From Ulva prolifera (lineage: Eukaryota; Chlorophyta; Ulvophyceae; Ulvales; Ulvaceae): 64,000 nt of DNA. The DNA is taken from positions 4,926,936-4,990,935 of the forward strand of contig CM041200.1 of NCBI GenBank assembly GCA_023078555.1, written 5' to 3'. The notes below the pieces were generated by a model. It ran no database searches and was not told the origin of the DNA. It saw only the letters and a program-made list of their open reading frames with translations. Position numbers and translations under genes: made by a program. Shown here in pieces: positions 1 to 10,731 of the stretch (the first letter of the stretch is position 1; each line of letters opens with the position of its first letter).

Positions 1-632
1 CTCTAGTGTCTTGGCAACAAACTTCACCTTCTGCTTTGGCAATGGTGCAGCACCGTTACTGGCCACATGTCCGAGCACAGCGTCAACGGCCACGTACATA
101 CGTTTGGCAGCTTGACCTGCAGCAACGGACATGTCGTTGTGCATCCAAGGGTGATGCTGACCAGCGCCAATGGCAAAGATGCTGATGCCGTTGAGTCAAT
201 GTAGTTTTGTTGGTTTGAAGCACCTGGAGCAGATCCACCCTTCGCGTGAGCAGCAATCCATGCTTTTCCTTCTGACTTAATGTCGTTTAGTGCTTTGATT
301 CGCTGCTTGTCAAAGGGATCCTGCATGCCCATCCGAGGGTGTTCCAACATCTTTGCCTGATGTGGACTGTAATTCACATCACCGCCACATCACCGGCCAC
401 ATCCACTGTCAGATCACAGTTTCTGAAGGGCTGCAAACACGTCAGTGCAGCTGGGCCACACCAGAGTCATGTAATCGTTGATTGTGGCAGATAGAACTCT
501 GGTCTCATCGACAAACACTGGGTCCAGTGTGTTGGCCCATGCTGGAGATGCCGCCATCAAGCTAGCAATCGCCACAAACGCTCGCCTGGACAGCTGAGTG
601 TGAGCCCCCGCCTGAGCACGTTGGATCACCAT
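1..632 (-). CDS. Probable thylakoid-lumen protein, 3' end outside window
   Basis: Read on the minus strand, this piece has an N-terminal twin-Arg and hydrophobic segment (SRRAFVAIASLMAASPAWA). That is typical of a lumenal (Tat-type) thylakoid signal with an AxA cleavage site, followed by the start of a mature protein (NTLDPVFVDETR). A second exon near 190-355 carries a charged stretch with KMLEHPRMGMQDPFDKQR. A further frame at 1-190 reads AAKRMYVAVDAVLGHVASNG and then PLPKQKVKF, and it runs off the window edge. The last segment faintly resembles the C-terminal end of Psb27 (an A-x-x-x-L/V-x-GH-x-x-S-x-G pattern before PLP-K). The rest does not match Psb27, so the family is not assigned. The start is uncertain: the first ATG in frame is at 632, but an acceptor-like CAG just downstream would allow an upstream exon. 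The splice between the last two blocks was not resolved. Confidence 0.5.
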
Positions 633-1378
633 GCGTTGCCTGCACAAGTTCCGTGGTCATATCCATACGCATAGAAGGAAAATCTGTCCGGTAAAGTGCG
701 TCGCAGAGTCATGCCGGGGATGGCAGCGCTGCTTGGATTGTGTGGCGTGTAGCCAGAGAGAGCGAAAGTCGAAGGTTCATACCTAACTGGCGCACGAGCT
801 GGCCTCTGCATAACATGTTGACACATGTGTGCGCTCATGACTGCTTTTCTGTGCAAGTAAGCCCTAAGACGCAACGCAAAACTTGGACGAGAACCAGGGC
901 GTGGATATACAAGCGCCGTTCGAGTGCATGTAGGATCAAAGTCGCAAAAGCTGGCTAGAATATCAGACCAGACGTTATGACAGTCGGCATGATGTACCTG
1001 GTGAGCTACCACGCTTGGCACCTCGCGTAGCATGTCACACCGTGCAGAGGTGTCGTTGAGGGCGCAGATCTGGCGATGGTACAGTCCACTGGTACGCACG
1101 ATCGCATATCGGGGCAAATTCCGATCGTTTCAGACCAGCGCGCGGCAACACGTAGTTACGGTATGCCACTGCCCGATGCACGCTATGGTCTTCCTACACG
1201 TGCATCGCAGTTCAAGGACCGTGTTCGGAGATTGTCAACATATCCAAACAACTGCCGTAGGCGTCACATGTTGCAAAAAGTGCACACTTTACTATCATTG
1301 TCGCTGGAGGTGATACTCTAGTTTCCGCGGCTGCAACTTGCCGGCGTAGCACACTCTTGCGACGCCCTGACGGTCTAC
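633..1378. other. Intergenic stretch, no supported gene
   Basis: About 750 bases between the divergent lumenal-protein gene and the phosphatase gene. Open frames here are short, lack family resemblance and overlap each other. It probably holds both 5' regions and promoters, but no recognisable element was found. Confidence 0.5.
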
Positions 1379-3188
1379 ATGTTGGGAACTCAAGCTCCGT
1401 ATGGAGCAATCAGTAGGACGCAAACCCCACCACAGAAAGTAACCACTTGCTCCCAGAAACACCTGCAGCAGCGATGTGATCGTCTGAGTGTGTTTCGGAG
1501 CCGTCAAGGCGATGCGACAGCAGTACGATCGGTCATCGCCCACGCAGCATCGCTTGGAGACGAAGTCACTGCTTCGGAACTTGTCCAATCCGGTTTCGAA
1601 TATGGACTCTCTTGCACTCAAGGTCCTCGCGATACGATGGAAGATGAGCTGTGCATCATTGAATTTGCGAACAGCATATATGCAGGTGCGTGTTTCAATT
1701 AACCGTGTGCGTTGGCCGCATGAGTTTTGCTCTTCGTAACCTAGCTTCATCGTGAACTTCAGAAAGCTTTCATAGCTATGATATGTCCGTTTGCTGCTGT
1801 TTGCTTCACGACCGAGTCGCCTTACTTTCCAGGTCACTTGCAGGCGTTTTTGATGGGCACGGAGGAGACGCGGTGTCACAGTGGCTCAACGAAAATCTCC
1901 ACGAGTATGTGAAGCCTGCAATGGCACAGTCTAGTAACTATCAGGCTGCGATGGAGGCAGCCTTCCTTGCTGCAGACGCTGAAATTCTCGACTACCTGGA
2001 GCGTGAATCCATGGAGGGTGAGAACATCAAAGGCGCTGGGTCCACGGCGTCTGTGGTCATAACGCGTGCCAATGAGATCATCACAGCAAACATTGGGGAC
2101 AGCTCAGCCATCTTGATGCGCCGTGGGCAGCAGCTGCTGCTGACACAGCCTCACCGTGTATATGGCAAGTGTGTCACCAACCTGCTGCAGTCAAGACCCC
2201 TACCTGCATTCTGCGCTGCCAAATTCCTGCTCTGCAAGGTCTGACGGCTTTTATGTAACGTGGCTACGCTCTGAAGAATGTGCACTGATTCAGTCGGACC
2301 TAGATCCAACTTCTGTTGATGATCTGGCGCTAACCGCTAGTTCCTCTCGTGCCAGACGACAATGCAGTGTCAAAAATTTGCAGCGCATCAATTCATGGCT
2401 CGGCTGTCTGCTGCAGGTCTGAGATTGCCCAGGCAGAGATCAAGCGCGTGCAGGACTGCGGGGGGTGGATTTCCCGTGACGGCCGTGTGTGTGATGTCCT
2501 AGCTGTTTCTCGTGCCTTTGGGGACTGGGAGTTCAAAGGGAAGGGCTTGTCAACGTTGCTACAGGCGGGGATTGGTGAGGAATGGTGGGACCAAGAGTGG
2601 GCAGACTCTGTTACATTCACATGTGACCCCGTTGTTGCAACGCCGTCAGTGACACAGACGGCAATTAGTGAGGAAGCTGGGGATGAGTTCCTGGTCGTAG
2701 CTACTGATGGCTTGTGGTGCGTCCTTAATCCAGGTGTCGAAGTTGGACAGAAGGGTGCTTCATTGCTTGCGTGCCAGATCTCCTACACACGACACTGGTG
2801 TCGGTGACAGCGTGACATTTTGAGCACGTGGTGATTGTACGGGCCTGTGCTGGCAAGCATGGTCTGCTGTGGTTTGGATTGTCTGACGTGGTGCGGCTGG
2901 ACTAGCAGTGATTCTTTGGTTGCAGGTCAGTGACACCTACGCCAATGTGTGACTTCTGGCGTTTGCGTATGCAGGGATTTTTATTCACAAAACGAGGCGA
3001 TGCGGTATGCAAGAGAAGCCCTCAGGGCTGGGAAAAGTGCACAGGATGTCGCAGACAATCTCGTGGACAGGTCACTGAAACGGTATACCTCCGACAATGT
3101 TGCGGTGGTGGTTGTCAAGTTCCCTTGGGGAATACAGCAAGGCAATACGACAAAGAGCAAGAGCAAGAAGTTCATGGGCATGTTCTGA
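1379..3188 (+). CDS. PPH1: PP2C-type protein phosphatase, TAP38/PPH1 family (LHCII phosphatase)
   Basis: Four exons close in phase: 1379-1685, 1844-2168, 2417-2716 and 2975-3188 (381 aa). The PP2C metal-binding motifs appear in order: GPRDTMED (exon 1), VFDGHGG (exon 2), ATDGLW split across the exon 3/4 junction, and SDNVAVVVV near the end (exon 4). NIGDSSAILMR and AVSRAFGD are also present. The segment around the HRVYG motif and EIKRVQDCGGWI matches the TAP38/PPH1 subgroup much better than other plant PP2Cs. In plants that family dephosphorylates LHCII in chloroplasts and drives the state 2 to state 1 transition. The first about 60 residues are Ser/Arg/Gln-rich and could be a transit peptide. 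A Trp codon is split by the last intron (donor GTGCGT at 2717). Arabidopsis TAP38 has a C-terminal membrane anchor. Here the protein ends about 25 residues after VVKFPW with a Lys-rich tail and no clear anchor. Confidence 0.9.
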
Positions 3189-3443
3189 TGTTTCAGAGGT
3201 GTTGACCCCTGCAGCTCAGAGATGTAGCGAGAGTACGATTTCACATATCCGGCAATTTCGGCTTAGAGCTACTGTAAGTGTGCTCAAACATGTCTCTAAA
3301 TCTCAGTGCGCCAAAATGCATGCATTCGTTCTGAATTCAATGGAGTCGAGACGACGGCGAGGGTGGACGTCTGCGATGCACAGTCACCTGTCACCACTTG
3401 TGTTGATACAGCTGTTTGACCTCTGCAAGGCATCCGCAGAGTG
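3189..3443. promoter_or_regulatory. 3' region of the phosphatase gene, with TGTAA-type signal
   Basis: Short spacer between two same-strand genes. A TGTAA pentamer, the usual green-algal polyadenylation signal, lies about 80 bases after the phosphatase stop (near 3268). Confidence 0.35.
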
Positions 3444-6400
3444 ATGACCAGCTTCAGCCTCATGATTATTCATCTGCAATGTGGCCCAATGGTGTTCAAG
3501 CCGCTTTCGCGTGGGCTTGCTAGGCACCGACCCTGTGGTGTTGGACATGCCAACGCTGTCGAGTCCGAACCCATGGGGCCAAGCACTGAAGACCTGTTTT
3601 GCTTGAACGTGTTCGTGGAGGACGTCGAACTCGTTTCTGACAATGAGTATCGCCGCGAAGTGAACGGCCTGGCGCTGGCCTGCCGCTTCTTGGATTATCC
3701 CTTGTTTTTCATACATCCGCAGGTCAGGCACGAACGTTCTCCGCGCTGCACGTTCAACACCGGCAAATCCTGCGCACTATCTGAAACCAAATCCAAGCTA
3801 TCTGGAATCATATCAAAGGTACGGCATCTGCTGGGGCCAGCAGTGCGTGTTCTGCTGTGCATGTCGCCCTCACGCTACCTGCTGGGTGCAGGTTCCGCTC
3901 TACATCCTGCTGGTAAATTATTATGACGGATCGGAACCTCATTTGCTTGGAGCTGGCGCAGCCAAGCTACAGATAGGTCGTCCAGGGAGCAGCACACCAG
4001 GTGAACAGCACCTGGTTGCCCTGTATGATCCATGTGGCCTACCCGTGGCGCACGCACGGCTGCAACTGCAGCTGAGTGATCACGGCACTTCCATACATCC
4101 CCACATACTCAGACCACATCAGCCCAGCCAGCTTAAGCAAGAGAAGCAGGATTCTGGAAAACTGCGCCGTTGTGAAGCGTCGTGTAAGCTACCAACCCGC
4201 CCAGCTTCGTCTGTGGACAACTATGGCACCAGGAACTCTGGATGTTCACCGAGCTCACTGCACGTGCACTGCCATGTTCACTCGCCATCCCCGCCCCGCA
4301 GAGCAGCATCCGTGTTGAGGCGCCAGAAGTCACCGGAGAGGAAGAAGCTCAGTAGAGCGATCAAGACACAATCAACTGCACGTCCATGGTCCTCACCTCA
4401 GCAGCACAACAGCATCCGACCCCCTGCTGAGTCCTCCCGCGTGTACCCTTTGTCTGCACCAAGCACACCAGCTAAACCGGGGAAGGCCGCGGCCTCCCGC
4501 AGCTGCAGCGTGCAACCTCGCACCGCCACCGCAGCTACGCAGGTCCCTTCACAGCGCCACTCATCCAAGACTAGCAGCAGCCTTCAGAGGTGCTCTGAGG
4601 CCTCGCTTCCATCGAAAGCATCCCAGCGCTCCAGCAGATCCACCCGCGGCTCCAACAAAATCAAAGCAGCGAAACGACATGGCGTAGCTGCACAGGTTTA
4701 CCAGCAACGCCTGGAACGCCAGGCGCAACAGAAGCAACCTGAGGCCCCGCCACCCCAGCTGCACGTGGAACACGTGCAGTTGCAGCACACCACAGCCACA
4801 AACGGTGGCATACAACAGCATACCGCAATCCACGAGCAGCCGCTGCCACCATATCAGCCACAGGGCGCTGCTCCTGCGGCAGCTTGCATGCCCTGCAGCG
4901 GGCCGTACAACTTCAAGCCGCCGGGAGTCGAGCAGATCACAGCAGTGGCGTGTGAGATGATGACGCTCGTGTCGATGAGGGCGGCCATGTCCCAGGTGAT
5001 GGAGGGTCTCGTGCACCAGTGGCAGACAGGCTTGACGCAGCCATTCGTCATGCCCATGCAGCCAGCCATGCCGTCTCCCACACCCGCTGCTTCTGCGCCG
5101 TTCCCTGCTCCCGCCCCCGTCTGGACAGACACCGCTGCTGTTCCCCCATGCTCGCCACAGCCATACCAACCAGCGCCACAGCCCAGCTGCCGGCCGGTTC
5201 AGCAGCCGTGGGCGAGCTCACAGGGCGCCGTGCCCGCCGCGCGGAGCACAGTCGACGTGCTGCCGCTGGCCAGTCCGGCGGTCGAGGCTCACGAGCCGCA
5301 GCGCAGCGGGCGGAGCACGGCGCCGTGCGCGCCTGCGGCGTGGCGCGGGGACGGCGGCGCGGAGCTGGTGGCTGTGGAGGTGGCACCCCGCCCCGGCAGC
5401 GCTGCCGCCTCCGCACCTGCCGGCGGGCCCGTGCGCTCTCGTTGCATGAGTGCAGTGCCTCGCCTGGAACCTGGTGGCGCCACCGTGGGAGTGCAGTCGC
5501 ACCCCGTGACACCTGGACATGCGATGCCTGTGGACCCTGGCGCTGCGCTCATCACATCTTACAGCCCTGCCTGTGGACAGTCGGCTGAATCATCTGGCAG
5601 GCCTGGATGGGCTGCAGGGGATTGCTTGGCGCAGCCGCCTTCCGCACCAAGGCGCCAGTCGCAAACTGACCGAGAGCGCAGGGGTGGGGATGTTGGACAC
5701 CCTGTGGGGGCGCTGGGGGCTGGAGCACCACTCATGGCAGCTGCAAGTGGGTCACCTGCTAGCGGTGGAGATAGAGGTGCTCCTGGGGAGGTCACCGGCT
5801 GGGACTGCAAGAGTCCACTGGCTGGCAGCGGCGGCTTCGCTGCTTCGAAACTGTCCGGCGTGAAATGGTCGGATGGACAGAGCCTGGCATCAGGCATCGT
5901 GAACTCTGAGAGCCATCCAAGCCTCCAGGATGTCGTGCCGGGGCAGAATTTGGAGCTGGATGGCCCAACGGTGCAGGTGTGACAGCACTTGCTTGAATGT
6001 TTGGTTGAACACTCGACCTTGTTCCCACCCAGGATTGCTGGCGTCGAGCAGGCTGTACAACATGCTGCCAGCCGTGCGCAAGAGCTCATCCATTGCAGGT
6101 TGATACTGCGCCAGAGCCCGGGGTGGAGCCATCGATCGGAGGCTTCGAGAGCATCCGCACTGAACTCTCCGGAGCCATGACTGACGCCGGACGTGCTGCG
6201 GTGTGTGATGGCCTGCCGTCACTCTGTGGCTGTTCTGCAGACTACACTAGCTGGACACGATGCTAAAGCTTTCTGTTATCCAGGCACAGGCGCCTCAGTC
6301 TTGGGGTGGAGAGACGGACTACACCATGGCATCCCAGTCTAACGTCAGCTCATCCTCTGGCGGCAACTGCCAGGCCCCCGTTGACAGCACGCCAGCGCTC

Positions 6401-7737
6401 CGCCCAGGCCTGTGCAGCCCAGCCCCGCATTCGCAGTGCGTATCACACCCCTCCCCACAGCAACACGCCTCATGTGGCGTCAGCTTTCGACAGTTTGAGC
6501 ATGCACGGGAACGTGGGCATACTCATGACGTAACGACTCCGGTGACAGCACGTGACCAAGGAGTGAGTGATACCGGACACAGCATGGTGACCTCAGCATC
6601 GGCATGTGCAGGCCACAGTCCGCGGTCTCGATGTCTGGATCGTCTCTCTCAGGCAGCATCATGTCTGATGGCTCCATCTCCATGGCGAGCTCCAGCTCTC
6701 CTGAGCCCCCGCAGCTTGCTTCACCTGATGGCGGCGAAACGAAAGCCGTTGCATCGAGGCCCGCAGCCGCCGCAGCTCAGAGCCAAGTCCTGCTGTCCCC
6801 GGCTGCCGCTGCCACGCCACAAATTCAGGCATCGAGGCACCCTCTGGCGACAGCTCGGACTTCCACAGCTGCATCCCCACACATAAGGGAGCACGTTGCT
6901 GCAAGCGAGGCACTGTCTAGCTCAACAAGCGGAGGCAGCTCGGTGTATGAGTCTCTCTACAATGGCAGTAATGTCAGCGTGGTGTCGTCTCTGGCTGCTG
7001 CGGGCCGCGCCGGCGCAGCCAGGGCTGCGGCGCCGACGCAGGGCCACATGCCGCCCGGCGGCCTCGGGCCGGAAGATAGCTGCTCCGAGCTCGGCGCGTC
7101 TGCTCTGGACACCTCGTCTGACGGCGGCAGCGGAGCCACCTCACGGTATGCAGTCTCTCACTCAACCCTGATCGCTCAACTGGATTTAGGCTACCTGTAG
7201 CGGCATTATCTGGCCACTGAATCGTTCATCAACAGGTGTCAACTTCGCCCTTAAATCCCAGTAGCCTTGAAAGGGCACGAACCGCGCACTGCACTGTCTT
7301 CTGCGCCGCCGCAACAGCAAGCGAGAGGCCAGTGTTGACGAGCAGAGGACTGGCAGTGAGTTCCGACCACGCCTTGCAGGTTTAGTGAGGAGGAGGCGGC
7401 GATTGTGGCTGCAGCGCGGGCCTTCGGCCAGCCGTCGGAGCCGTTCTCAGGCATGCAGGATGTTGGGCTGCTGGGACTGCAGATGCTGGACGCGTACGCT
7501 CGCGCAAACGGCGACGTGGAGGGGTACACTGCAGAGGGGGACAGCGAGGGACACAGCGGGCGGTATGGAGGGACGGGCAGCGCGCGCATGTCGGAGATCG
7601 ACCGCAGCCTAGACGGAGACAGCTACTCATCGGGGAGCAGCTACGATGACGGAGACAGCTCCGCCGCATCGGGGTCGCAGGACGGTACTGGCAGTGAGAG
7701 TGGGCCGGACGACGGGTTCAGTGACATGGAGTGGTGA
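3444..7737 (+). CDS. MAP10-like microtubule-associated protein with long disordered region
   Basis: The first exon (ATG at 3444, or an in-frame ATG at 3573, to 3818) encodes LFCLNVFVEDVELVSDN, then CRFLDYPLFFIHPQ and FNTGKSCALS. Exon 2 (3892-5976) continues in phase with VPLYILLVNYYDGSEPHLLG and AGAAKLQIG. This series of blocks is the conserved N-terminal domain of the MAP10 family (MAP10_N), whose human member binds microtubules and acts in mitosis and cytokinesis. The remainder of exon 2 is Pro/Gln/Ser/Ala-rich and disordered. Further exons are 6099-6200, about 6284-6562, one ending at 7145, and 7380-7737. The last has a phase-consistent junction giving SRFSEEEAAIVAAARAFGQP and an acidic Ser/Gly/Asp-rich tail ending GFSDMEW. 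The junction near 6562-6620 is not resolved. Function in this alga is inferred from the N-terminal domain only. Confidence 0.75.
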
Positions 7738-8196
7738 GAGGATAGCTGTGTTTCACCTTTCCTGCGTGCTCTTGGCCAACGTCCGTAACGCTAGCGACGT
7801 CATTCGCATGTTGGGGTGTGTTTACAAATCTCAGCACGAGGGCACCTGCTGGGCCATTTTCTGAACTGGACAGCTGAGCACCCCCGCTCTTGAGGCCGAA
7901 ACGCCAGGATGCTGCTGCACACGATTATAACTGCTTATAAGACATATATCAATTCAAAAGTCACATGTGTGATTTGATCAAGAGCCTGTTCTTGAAACTA
8001 TCTCTACTGGCCATTCCGCTCTCGCGAATTCTACATACCGGCGAGACGGACAGGTTTGCCGCGATGGTGGCGCAGTTATTTGCTTCGCCCCGCCCACCAG
8101 TAGTGCGCAGCCACCATCTTGCCACTGGGGCAGGGCGGTGCCTACCGAGGTGGACGGGTGAACGTGCCCGCCTCGCTGTGGTGGCGCCGCTCAGCC
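7738..8196. other. Convergent intergenic region, nothing recognised
   Basis: About 460 bases between two genes whose 3' ends face each other. It is AT-richer around 7920-7970 (for example a TTATAACTGCTTATAAG stretch). No gene or repeat was seen. Confidence 0.5.
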
Positions 8197-9520
8197 TCAC
8201 GGCGTGCACTGCAGCTGCATCGCCTCCCAGCCGCGGTCGACGAAGCGCTGCAGCTGCGTCGGCGGGATGCACATCGCGAAGAAGGAGTTCTTGGACAGGC
8301 AGATCGCGGAGTCACTCGCGCAGGCGCTGACAAAGGTGCGGCCGTTGTCACTGCCGCCGCAGCGGTCGAACAGCGCCACGCCGGTCTCCTCGCAGCGCGG
8401 GGCCATCATCGCGTTGCCGGTGCCAATCTCGTTGCCGTTGATGACGATCTGTACGCCGATGCTGATCTCCACAGGCGTCGTGATCGCGACGGCATCGTCA
8501 CAGCCCTGTGTCAGGACGTTCAGGCTCACGGTGACTGGCACTTGCACCTGCACACAGCCCCCGCACATTGGATTGTTGGCGTCGCGCCTGCGTGAACACG
8601 TACCGTCTGTGCGCTGGCGGGACGCGCTCCGGAGGCTGCTGCACGCATGGTGGTGTCGCCAGCCACTGTGCAACCTCGGAGTGTCACGCACTGCCTGCCG
8701 CATGGACGTGGACGTGTTGCGTAATGAGGCCTGGAATTGTGTGGGTGGCGAGCCTGAAATATTCTGTGCGGGGCGAGCCTGAAAAAAATATGCGCGCGAT
8801 GCATCTCCATGAAGTCCGCACACGACCAGTCTGGAGTACGCAAGCACGAAGCCCTGCAGCGGCGGTTTCATCGAGTTTCTTCAGAGAGGGAGGAGGACGG
8901 GTCAGGGGGCGCACGTTGAACTCAGTGCCGGCATCGTTGAGAGCGGCATCGAGGTCGTTCATCAGCGCCAGCGACACCTCGGTCGTCACCGGCACCTCGT
9001 TCCCGTCCTCGTCCACCGCGGTGCTGTTTACGAGCGCCGAGATGGGGATCGTCGCAGTCGTCTTGTTGCCCGCAAGCTCAAACTCGAGGTTCGACAGGAA
9101 CGCCTCGTTCACCGGCACGATCTCGTCCTCTGGGTCCGCGGCCGCGGCCATCGCGTCGCACGGGGAGGTGGGGGTGTCCTCCATGTTGCGGATGCGGGTC
9201 AGGAGCGCCGGGTAGAGGATGAGCTCGTCTGTGACGTACAGGGTTCCGCGGCCGTCGCAGACGGTGGCGGGGTCGGCCGAGAGGCCGACGACGTTGTTGG
9301 TGTCGCCGGCCGCGTTGAGGACTTCCGCAAAGGCGGCGCCGTCGGCGTTGGTGAAGAGGTTCAGGCCGATGCCGGGGGCTGTGGCCGGGGGGGTGAAGGA
9401 GAGGGGGTTGGAGGACAGGTCAGAGGGGGAGACCTGTGTGCCGGAGATGAGCCAGGAGGCGACAATCTGCAGCAGGGCTGCTGGTCGGGCCAGGCTAGCA
9501 CTGAGGTTATGTAATGTTCG
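8197..9520 (-). CDS. Probable secreted/cell-surface protein, FAS1-like domain plus Cys-rich CBM1-like C-terminus
   Basis: Minus-strand coding from about 9520 reads LLQIVASWLISGTQVSPSDL, a Pro/Thr stretch, and later GTLYVTDELILYPALL. This layout (hydrophobic helix, S-D-L, later [LV]-x-V-x-D-x-[LV]-L-x-P) resembles the second half of a fasciclin (FAS1) adhesion domain. It continues through 9184-8900 with an acidic region (ELAGNKTTATIP and TTEVSLALMNDLDAAL). The last exon (8590-8197) is Cys-rich. It contains RCGGSDNGRTFVSACASDS and ICLSKNSFFAMCIPP, a CGG...C...C...N.F...C spacing reminiscent of fungal-type cellulose-binding CBM1 modules, and ends QLQCTP. The 5' end and the phase between the last two exons were not settled, so the start is approximate. 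A signal peptide was not located. Confidence 0.5.
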
Positions 9521-10228
9521 GTCTCCCGGAGGGTGTCCATGTAAGAGGGCGGTCTCGGCAGCATTGCACGGGATTTAACGGCGGCCGCAGGTGTAAGCCA
9601 ATTATCCGGCCGTGACGTGTTCACATGCTCATGCGCCGGGTCGACGGCGTAATTACGGTGCACAGTGACAGGCTGCAAACTGCGTGGATCGATCACCTGA
9701 TCAGGGCTGCAGAAGGCGGAGCCGCCGCGTACACGCCCTGGGACACTTATGCGGGATGACACCCCTCCAATATATTAATGCTGTCGCTGGGCAGCCAAGG
9801 CACCCCTGCTGCATGGCTTTGTGTGCATGCGGGGGACCCGGCGGCATGCGTATCGTGCTGCGAAAGCTTGGGTGTGACCGCGTGTGGGAAGTTGTCGACT
9901 GTTCTATGCATATCGGGGTGCAAGCTTGCTCTGGCGTGTGGTCCAAAGCACATTCAGCATGTCGCGACATGTCGACAAGGAGCTGTGCGCGGCGGCTAGG
10001 AAATTCCGGGACGTGTGCACATTTGGCCACGCGCATGTAGCAACTGCTGGTGGACTGTGCTAGCGAGCGAAGCATAGTGCGGGCGATCGACGTGCATGGT
10101 AGCTGCGCTAGTGCGCATACACATGTATACCATCGTACTGACGTACATGGACAAGGGAACCTCGGGCCTGAGAACGGCATCGGACGCCAGATTGCTACAT
10201 GCAACAAGTATTCTGTGGCTTTCGGAGC
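9521..10228. other. Gene-free stretch, nothing recognised
   Basis: No coding frame with family resemblance. The region is rich in GTGCATG/GCATGC words and contains the probable 5' part of the leftward secreted-protein gene. Confidence 0.4.
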
Positions 10229-10731
10229 TCATTTGATATGGGTATCGGGGCGCACTCTCGCGAAGTTGTCCATCGGCAACGTCTCGCAGCCTTGGGTCAG
10301 AAGCAGCTCAGTCAGCGCCACCGAGGCGTCCTGAGACGGAGCCAGCAACGTGAAGTCCATGCCGTCATCGAAATCGAACGCCTGAACACATGATGGCGGT
10401 TGGTATTTGTATATGCAGTGCCTGAACGCGTGCCAGTGGGAGTGTGTACACTCAGCCTTTGGCGTTTGCTGACGCGTTGTGCTCCTCCGTCTGCAACTAA
10501 CTGACGGGCTCGCAAGTCCCACAAGTAACCCAACCACGGCGGACATGTGGGCATACGTGCTGGTCGCGAACAGGCAAGAGCATTGACGGTATAGTTGCAG
10601 TTCGACTCGCACCACATCCGTGTTGGCCAGGTGCGGGAGTTCTGCGATGATATCTTCCATGCAGGCCTGCAAGGACAGCAGCACAGCTCGGAAGGGGCAA
10701 TGAGGGCAGGATCACCAGATGACGCTGCCAT
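10229..10731 (-). CDS. Small unidentified gene
   Basis: A minus-strand ATG at 10731 opens MAASSGDPALIAPSEL. A second frame continues with ACMEDIIAELPHLANTDVVR, and the final exon (after an acceptor near 10385) reads AFDFDDGMDFTLLAPSQD, later VALTELLLTQGCETLPMDN, and stops at 10229. The final segment looks like genuine soluble protein: balanced composition, acidic start, helix-prone LTELLL. The splice joining the first two frames was not resolved, and more exons may lie upstream. I do not recognise the family. Confidence 0.4.

Noticed and set aside
4561..5555. Several Arg/Gly/Ala-rich minus-strand frames over the MAP10-like exon
   Set aside because: Low-complexity antisense shadows. The plus-strand exon is joined in phase to a recognisable domain.
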